A DNA stretch of 64,000 nt from Microcoleus sp. FACHB-61 (GTDB lineage Bacteria > Cyanobacteriota > Cyanobacteriia > Cyanobacteriales > Microcoleaceae). Shown piece by piece: positions 62,746 to 64,000 of this stretch (its first letter is position 1; each line of letters starts with the position of its first letter). The notes beneath the pieces were generated by a model. That model was not told where the DNA came from, did not search any database, and saw nothing but the letters and a program-made list of their open reading frames with translations. Position numbers and translations under genes: made by a program. The stretch is taken from NCBI GenBank assembly GCA_014695295.1, contig JACJNY010000070.1:124001-188000 (forward strand), in the 5' to 3' direction.

Positions 62746-64000
62746 TTAAAAAGACTTGGCGGCACCGCCGGACTGAGCCTTTTTCTCCAACCAATCCTTA
62801 CCCAATCTGATGGTCACGTCCGACTGCAAAGAACCGGTACTCTCAACCAGCACATCTCCAAAACCCAAAAACTGGCGAATCGCTTGAGCACCTTTAATAT
62901 CGCCCTGTTGAGCTACTAGAGTAGTTACCTCCAACGGTTCGGGCCAAGCTTTATAAACCTGAACATTCCGATAACCTGCTTGAGTCAGAGTATTGACAAA
63001 ATCTTCAACAGCAGATTGATCTCCGGTACTATCTTGAATCGCCACCTTCAGAAAAGTTGCATCAGCATTCTCAATTGTCCAACTATTCTCACCGAAGTCA
63101 AAATGTTCTGATACCAGAGTTTCGATGCCATTTTGGTCGGGCAACCAAAAACTCCCCTTGTAGTCCTTAGAATCGCTGAATTTGCCGGGAACCATCAACA
63201 TCTGCACGCCAGCGCGCTCGGTTTGAGTAGCAAAACCAGCCAAAGCCACCAATTCTTCTATACTCAAATTCGTGTCAAGGTGAGACTGAATCACCGACAA
63301 AATCTTCGGTAGTCGAGAGAGCAAACCTACATTAACTTCCTGTTCGACAAAAGCCCGCATCAACAATTGCTGGCGCTGCACCCGCCCGATATCGCCCAAA
63401 TCGTCGTGCCGGTAAAGCAAATATTGCACGATTTGTTCGCCGTTGAGTTTCTGCTTGCCAGCCTTTAAATTTATATATAAATGCTGGCTTTCATCGGTAT
63501 ACTTCATGTCTTTAGGGACATTAATAGTAATGCCACCAAGTGCATCTACCAAACTTTTGATGCCTTGAATATTGACTGTGACATAGCGGTCAATTCCCAC
63601 GCCCCCCAAGAGTCCGCTGACTGCCTTCGCTGACGAAGCTGGACCACCGTGGTAATTAGCTTCGTTTATTTTCACCTCCCCTCTACCTTCAACATAGGTG
63701 CGGGTGTCTCGCGGAATGGAAAGCACGCTTAACTTTTTATTTTGAGGGTCAAACCTAACCAAAAGCATGGTATCGGTTAACCCCTTGAAAGAGTTTTGCC
63801 AGACCTCGTATCCCAGATCCTTATCGGCATGGCCGTCGATGTCGGAACTCAGAACTTTAAGTCCTAAAACTAAAATATTAACTGGGCGTGTCAGCTCCGG
63901 CATCTTCATGTTGAGCTTTGCCATGTCGCCTTGAGAAAATACCGCTGCTTCTTCAGGGCTCAACTTTTGTTGCTGAAGCGGCGTTGTGGAAAGGGACACC
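62746..64000 (-). CDS. LytR-CpsA-Psr family protein (5' end outside window)
   Basis: 417 aa visible; the frame is open at the right edge and the N-terminal membrane anchor is missing. The LCP domain starts near PVNILVLGLKV, with TDTMLLVRFDPQNKKLSVLSIPRDTRTYV (Arg ligands of the pyrophosphate site), NEANYHGGP, ALGGITINV and YLLYRHDDLGDIGRVQRQQ. A C-terminal LytR_C domain follows (FVNTLTQAGYRNVQVYK). LCP enzymes transfer glycopolymers from undecaprenyl pyrophosphate to peptidoglycan. Cyanobacterial role is unclear (possibly glycan attachment to the cell envelope). Confidence 0.93.
   Translation of the reverse strand, partial: VSLSTTPLQQQKLSPEEAAVFSQGDMAKLNMKMPELTRPVNILVLGLKVLSSDIDGHADKDLGYEVWQNSFKGLTDTMLLVRFDPQNKKLSVLSIPRDTRTYVEGRGEVKINEANYHGGPASSAKAVSGLLGGVGIDRYVTVNIQGIKSLVDALGGITINVPKDMKYTDESQHLYINLKAGKQKLNGEQIVQYLLYRHDDLGDIGRVQRQQLLMRAFVEQEVNVGLLSRLPKILSVIQSHLDTNLSIEELVALAGFATQTERAGVQMLMVPGKFSDSKDYKGSFWLPDQNGIETLVSEHFDFGENSWTIENADATFLKVAIQDSTGDQSAVEDFVNTLTQAGYRNVQVYKAWPEPLEVTTLVAQQGDIKGAQAIRQFLGFGDVLVESTGSLQSDVTIRLGKDWLEKKAQSGGAAKSF

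Overview
The window is chromosomal DNA from a filamentous cyanobacterium, most likely of the Oscillatoriales (Microcoleus/Oscillatoria/Phormidium type). Evidence: very many HIP1-type GCGATCGC/CGATCG sites, a complete kaiA-kaiB-kaiC cluster, bilin-type GAF kinases, Rcp-like response regulators, pentapeptide-repeat proteins, TCTAAAA heptamer arrays, and a geranylgeranyl-reductase-like flavoprotein. Assignment to genus is inference; no rRNA is present. One tRNA gene, tRNA-Arg(CCG), was found.

Layout. 1-17 kb is a signal-transduction block. It holds a PAS histidine kinase (open at the left edge), an Rcp-type receiver and a decayed copy of it, two REC-HisKA hybrids, a REC-PAS-class III nucleotide cyclase with its own receiver gene, an overlapping pair of hybrid kinases, a PAS-GAF-GGDEF protein next to an RsbQ-like hydrolase, and the wreck of a GGDEF-EAL protein. 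17-21 kb is the circadian clock cluster kaiA-kaiB-kaiC (minus strand), with a perfect 19-bp hairpin after kaiC. A large kinase with three degenerate receiver-like domains is divergent from kaiA. 24-35 kb is mixed: a TPR lipo-/secreted protein, a GST-like protein, a HEARO/IscB-type structured-RNA element abutting a MazEF-like module, an RNA-ligase-like protein, a calmodulin-like/Erv-like fusion protein, an HtrA protease and an InrS-like nickel-sensor repressor. 35-38 kb is a graveyard of IS1, IS200/605 and IS630 remnants. 38-42 kb carries two pentapeptide-repeat proteins and an AAA ATPase + DUF4276 (TOPRIM-like) pair that looks like a defence module. 42-54 kb holds a three-GAF kinase, a NADAR protein, the FAD reductase, pyrH-frr, msrB, modA-modBC, a redoxin, agmatinase and an alpha/beta hydrolase. 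55-60 kb is a compact set: an RTX protein, a small secreted repeat protein and an OmpR-type two-component pair, linked by two identical 18-bp inverted-repeat boxes. 60-64 kb ends with DUF4241, DUF2809 and DUF202 proteins and a LytR-CpsA-Psr protein running off the right edge.

How genes work together. pyrH-frr are translationally coupled. modA-modBC form a molybdate importer. The hybrid kinases at 9.1-13.4 kb overlap and probably act as one system. The RsbQ-like hydrolase and PAS-GAF-GGDEF protein likely form an RsbQ/RsbP-style ligand-PAS pair whose output is c-di-GMP. The 57.6-59.9 kb two-component pair probably controls the neighbouring secreted/RTX genes through the shared boxes. The most unusual items are the EF-hand/Erv fusion, the kai-adjacent kinase, the box-linked RTX regulon, the AAA/DUF4276 pair and the nuclease-less HEARO element.
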